A DNA stretch of 9,150 nucleotides from Flavisolibacter sp. (lineage in GTDB: Bacteria > Bacteroidota > Bacteroidia > Chitinophagales > Chitinophagaceae), in contig JAICTW010000054.1 in NCBI GenBank assembly GCA_025936195.1, positions 1-9,150 on the forward strand. The letters are read 5' to 3'. This document shows positions 5,858-9,150 of the stretch, one piece after another. Each line of letters starts with the position of its first letter. Positions within the stretch are counted from its first letter, which is position 1. Position numbers and translations under genes: made by a program. Below the pieces are notes generated by a model, which made no database searches, was not told where the DNA came from, and was given only the letters and a program-made list of their open reading frames with translations.

Positions 5858-6598
5858 ATGAAAAAAATAGCAATCGTAACAGGAGGCGGATCAGGAATTG
5901 GACTGGCCATCACCGAAAAATTTGTTCAGAATAATATCCACACCATCATTGTAGGAAGAGATGAGAAAAAACTCTGTGCGGCAAAAGAAAAATTGGGTGA
6001 ATTGTGTGAACCCATGCAGGGAGACCTGAGTGATCTTTCTTCCATACCAAAACTTGTGAACAGGATCATTGAAAAACATGGCCGAATTGACATCCTGGTG
6101 AACAATGCCGGCATCAATATGAAAAAAGAATTTACAGAAGTAACCGATGAAGAGTTTCAAAAAATTATTCTTACCAATGTTACGGCTGTTTTCAGTTTAT
6201 CGAGAGAAGTAGTGAAATGCATGTTCGAAAAAAAGATCGACGGAAGCATCATCAACATCAGTTCCATGGCTTCGCAATACGGCATTCCAAAAGTGATTGC
6301 CTATACAGCATCCAAATCGGCCATTGAAGGAATGACAAGGTCCATGGCAGTTGATCTTTCACCAAAGGGAATTCGTGTCAACTGCATTGCTCCCGGTTTT
6401 ATTGCAACGGACATGTCGGCAAAAGCATTGAACAACGATCCGGAGCGAAAAAATAAAGTATTGGGGAGAACACCAATGAGAGAATTGGGAGATCCATCTG
6501 ACATTGGAGATGCTGCTTTGTTTCTTTCTTCAGATGCGGCAAAATATATTACCGGAGTGGTGCTGCCCGTTGATGGCGGCAACTCTATTGGCTTCTGA
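5858..6598 (+). CDS. Short-chain dehydrogenase/reductase (SDR), probably sugar-acid oxidoreductase
   Basis: This 246-residue cytosolic protein is a classical SDR of standard length. It has the Rossmann nucleotide motif TGGGSGIG (8-15), NNAG (82-85), and the catalytic tetrad N107, S136, Y149 and K153 (in YTASK), followed by the PG turn (179-180) and a C-terminal VDGG. The IVGRDEKK segment after the second strand carries an arginine often seen in NADP(H)-using members, but cofactor choice is uncertain. General similarity is to gluconate 5-dehydrogenase, KduD and SDR-type mannonate oxidoreductases, so a role in reducing a keto-uronate such as fructuronate, or in handling 4-O-methylglucuronate, is plausible from its position between two alpha-glucuronidase genes. 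Sequence alone cannot separate these from FabG-like reductases. The ATG at 5858 gives MKKIAIVTGG, the normal SDR start; no strong Shine-Dalgarno is seen. Confidence 0.9.
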   Translation: MKKIAIVTGGGSGIGLAITEKFVQNNIHTIIVGRDEKKLCAAKEKLGELCEPMQGDLSDLSSIPKLVNRIIEKHGRIDILVNNAGINMKKEFTEVTDEEFQKIILTNVTAVFSLSREVVKCMFEKKIDGSIINISSMASQYGIPKVIAYTASKSAIEGMTRSMAVDLSPKGIRVNCIAPGFIATDMSAKALNNDPERKNKVLGRTPMRELGDPSDIGDAALFLSSDAAKYITGVVLPVDGGNSIGF

Positions 6599-6611
6599 GG
6601 CCCCATCCCGA

Positions 6612-6631
6612 CCTTCCCCCAAGGGAGAAGG
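6612..6631. terminator. C/G-rich inverted repeat after the SDR gene, weak terminator candidate
   Basis: CCTTC (6612-6616) pairs with GAAGG (6627-6631), and CCC (6618-6620) can face GGG (6623-6625) across a very small loop. It begins 13 bp after the SDR stop. No T-tract follows, so it may be an intergenic repeat or an RNA-stabilising hairpin rather than a terminator. Confidence 0.3.
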
Positions 6632-6717
6632 CCACCAACGCTCAAGGCCAGCTTGATGAAGAAATATATTAATCAGAAGGACACCAATCGGAATAAGAAA
6701 CAAAAACGATTTGTAAG

Positions 6718-9150
6718 ATGAAGAAAATATTTTCTTTAATTGTGTTTCTGCTTGCTTTAAAACTTAATGCGCAAAGTTTCGTCTCAACAAAAAATGAGCA
6801 GGGAGGTTTTGTTGTCGCCAATGCTTCTCAGGTTTCCTCCATTTATGTTGATGACAAGGACGACTGGCTGGTAAATAAGGCAGCAACACTTCTTCAAAAT
6901 GATATCGAAATGGTCACGGGTAAAAAGCCTGCCATTGTAAGTGACGTTTCATCTGCTTCAAAGAGTACAATTATTATCGGAACCATTGATGGTTCTTCCA
7001 TTATCAAAAAATTAATTGCTGAAAAACGAATTGACGCTAGTGCCATCAAAGGAAAATGGGAAGCCTTTCAATTGCAAACTCTCTCCAAACCATTCAACGG
7101 AATTGACAATGCTTTGGTAATTGCGGGCAATGATAAAAGAGGAACGGCCTATGGCGTTTTTGAATTATCAAAACAAATTGGTGTTTCTCCCTGGTACTGG
7201 TGGGCCGATGTTCCTGCAAAAAAGAAAACGGAAGTTTTTGTAAAGAAGGGAATTTACAAATACGACTCTCCTTCTGTAAAATACCGCGGCATTTTTATCA
7301 ATGACGAAGCGCCGGCATTCTCCGGATGGACCAAAGAAAAATTCCGAGGCGTGAATCATCTGGTCTATGAAAAAATGTTTGAATTGTTGTTACGTCTCAA
7401 AGCAAATTACCTCTGGCCGGCCATGTGGGGCAATGCATTCAATGATGATGATACGCTTAACCCGATTCTTGCCAATAAATGGGGAATTGTAATGGGAACA
7501 TCCCATCATGAGCCAATGTTAAGAGCACAACAGGAATGGAAACGATATGGAAAAGGCCCGTGGGATTATACAAATAATGATTCCACCTTGAGAGCATTTT
7601 GGCGAGAAGGAATTGAGAACATGGACCATCACGAAAGCATTGTCACCATTGGCATGCGCGGCGATGGCGATATGCCGATGACACAGGGAACTGCCATTAA
7701 TTTATTAGAAAGGATTGTTGCTGATCAAAGAAAGATCATTGAAGAGGTTACCGGCAAGCCTGCATCGCAAACGCCCCAGCTTTGGGCTTTATATAAAGAG
7801 GTGCAAGACTATTATGATAAAGGAATGAGAGTACCCGATGATGTTACACTTTTATTGTGTGATGACAACTGGGGAAACATTCGCAGGCTTCCAAAACTCA
7901 CCGACAAAAAGAGAAGTGGTGGTTATGGAATTTATTACCATTTTGATTATGTAGGCGGACCAAGAAATTACAAATGGATCAATACGAACAACATTGCAAG
8001 GGTATGGGAACAAATGCACCTGGCTTATGAATATGGAGTGGATAAAATATGGATTGCGAATGTTGGTGATTTAAAACCAATGGAAATGCCCATCTCTTTC
8101 TTTTTAGATTATGCCTACAATACGAAAAAATGGAATGAAGATAATTTGAGAGATTTTTATACGCAATGGGCAAGGGAACAATTTGGCGATGGACATGCAA
8201 AAGAAATTGGCGAAATTTTGAGAAAGTATTCTCAGTATGCTTCAAGGAGAAAACCGGAGTTACTGAATGAAAAGACCTATGATTTAGACGAATTTGAAAG
8301 AGTCGTTGGCGAATGGAAGAAATTAGAAGCAGAAGCAAATAAAATTAATAACGCTCTGCCAAAAGAATACAAAGATGCTTTTTTTGAATTGGTACTCCAT
8401 CCTGTAAAAGCATTCGCCAACTTACATGAGATGTATTTGAACGTTGCTTTGAACCATTTGAATGCAAAAGACAGTGTACTTTCTGCAAATGATTATGCAA
8501 ACTATGCAAAGCAGCTTTATAAAAATGATTCATTGATTTCAGTTCAGTATAATCAAATTGCCGGTGGAAAATGGAACCACATGATGGATCAAACGCATAT
8601 TGGTTACACCTATTGGCAACAACCTCCTGTCAATAAAATCCCTGTAGTATTCTATTTGAACAAAGGACATTCAAATGATACGACATCGGCCTACTATGAT
8701 ACAACATCAGTACGAAGGGATATAACACTTCAGGAAAAGCGAATACTTCAAAAGCTCAATACAAAAATTTTTTATGAAGACCGGGCTCTTATTTCGGTCA
8801 ACGCGGATGACTGGACACGAGCTATAGGTTCAAAAAACATTCACTGGAAAGTCATTCCGGATATTGGAAAAGACGGCGACGGCATCACAACATTTCCAGT
8901 AACTGCATCGTCCCAACTAAGCAGTTCAAGTCCGCACGTAGAATATGATTTTTATTGCAATAGCAAAGACAGTTCAGATCTATTAACCTACTTCTCTCCC
9001 ACTCTCAACTTTGAAAATGCGCCAAACGGATTGCAATTTGCTGTTTCTATTGACAATGAAACTCCACAAATTGTCAGTCTTAATAAAGAAGACAACACAC
9101 CCATTTGGAATGTGTGGGTTGCCAATAATGTCATTATCAAAACAACCAAA
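6718..9150 (+). CDS. Secreted alpha-glucuronidase, glycoside hydrolase family 115 (partial at right edge)
   Basis: An open frame of 811 codons runs from the ATG at 6718 to the window end without a stop. GH115 enzymes remove 4-O-methyl-D-glucuronic acid from internal as well as terminal xylose units of xylan. A signal peptide (MKKIFSLIVF, hydrophobic to LNAQ) is cut near residue 19. An N-terminal domain covers about 20-185 (GTAYGVFELSKQIGVSPWYWW at 142-162). The catalytic barrel then shows conserved blocks RGIFINDEAPAFSGW (190-204), NYLWPAMWGNAFNDDD (230-245), GTSHHEPM (260-267), GMRGDGDMPM (312-321), LCDDNWGN (380-387), YYHFDYVGGPRNYKW (406-420) and WIANVGDLKPMEMP (445-458). A helical region follows to about 620, then beta-rich accessory sequence. 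Family length (about 830-990) implies only the C-terminus is missing. It starts 119 bp after the SDR gene on the same strand, with no evident Shine-Dalgarno. The catalytic acid and base were not assigned with certainty. Confidence 0.95.
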   Translation, partial: MKKIFSLIVFLLALKLNAQSFVSTKNEQGGFVVANASQVSSIYVDDKDDWLVNKAATLLQNDIEMVTGKKPAIVSDVSSASKSTIIIGTIDGSSIIKKLIAEKRIDASAIKGKWEAFQLQTLSKPFNGIDNALVIAGNDKRGTAYGVFELSKQIGVSPWYWWADVPAKKKTEVFVKKGIYKYDSPSVKYRGIFINDEAPAFSGWTKEKFRGVNHLVYEKMFELLLRLKANYLWPAMWGNAFNDDDTLNPILANKWGIVMGTSHHEPMLRAQQEWKRYGKGPWDYTNNDSTLRAFWREGIENMDHHESIVTIGMRGDGDMPMTQGTAINLLERIVADQRKIIEEVTGKPASQTPQLWALYKEVQDYYDKGMRVPDDVTLLLCDDNWGNIRRLPKLTDKKRSGGYGIYYHFDYVGGPRNYKWINTNNIARVWEQMHLAYEYGVDKIWIANVGDLKPMEMPISFFLDYAYNTKKWNEDNLRDFYTQWAREQFGDGHAKEIGEILRKYSQYASRRKPELLNEKTYDLDEFERVVGEWKKLEAEANKINNALPKEYKDAFFELVLHPVKAFANLHEMYLNVALNHLNAKDSVLSANDYANYAKQLYKNDSLISVQYNQIAGGKWNHMMDQTHIGYTYWQQPPVNKIPVVFYLNKGHSNDTTSAYYDTTSVRRDITLQEKRILQKLNTKIFYEDRALISVNADDWTRAIGSKNIHWKVIPDIGKDGDGITTFPVTASSQLSSSSPHVEYDFYCNSKDSSDLLTYFSPTLNFENAPNGLQFAVSIDNETPQIVSLNKEDNTPIWNVWVANNVIIKTTK

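Noticed and set aside
5661..5858. 65-codon open frame ending at the SDR start with a TAATG overlap
   Set aside because: It needs a TTG start, has a basic low-information composition, and its C-terminal part is encoded by the tandem TAATTCGTG repeat. The stop-start overlap alone is weak evidence.
6701..6714. AAACGATT core just before the GH115 start as a fourth LacI operator
   Set aside because: Only the six-base core matches; the outer TG and CA positions all fail. A core alone is expected about twice by chance in a window of this size.

Overview
The window looks like a chromosomal polysaccharide-utilisation locus of a Bacteroidota species, probably from the Chitinophagaceae or a close relative. 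The evidence is a SusC-type TonB-dependent receptor, moderately AT-rich DNA, genes with weak or absent Shine-Dalgarno sequences, and intergenic repeats of a kind common in that phylum. The genus cannot be fixed from the sequence alone.

Layout. Positions 1-538 (minus strand) hold the N-terminus of a SusC-like outer-membrane transporter whose remainder lies off the left edge. A 432-bp divergent intergenic region (539-970) carries direct repeats, a 14-bp inverted repeat, a perfect T8A8 palindrome and two LacI-family operator-like sites. Rightwards there follow two tandem paralogous LacI-family regulators (971-2002 and 2028-3059) and, 15 bp on, a secreted GH67 alpha-glucuronidase (3075-5258). A 599-bp gene-free stretch (5259-5857) contains hairpins and short repeats. 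Then come a short-chain dehydrogenase/reductase (5858-6598) and a secreted GH115 alpha-glucuronidase (6718 to beyond 9150). The GH115 frame has no stop codon inside the window.

How it fits together (inference). The locus appears specialised for removing and using (4-O-methyl-)glucuronic acid side chains of glucuronoxylan. GH115 enzymes typically act on internally substituted xylan or long oligosaccharides, while GH67 enzymes act on uronic acid at the terminal non-reducing xylose of short oligosaccharides. The SusC protein would import oligosaccharides, and the SDR could act on the released uronate or its keto derivative. The two LacI proteins share an identical recognition-helix core. Three sites matching TGNAANCGNTTNCA (two exact, one with a single mismatch) lie upstream of the first regulator, over its start codon, and inside the signal-peptide codons of the GH67 gene. 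This suggests autoregulated, ligand-relieved repression of the cluster.

The most distinctive parts are the duplicated LacI pair with its operator set, including an intragenic operator, and the repeat-filled gap that splits the two glucuronidase genes. The enzymes belong to known families. No CRISPR array, tRNA, rRNA or mobile-element gene was seen.
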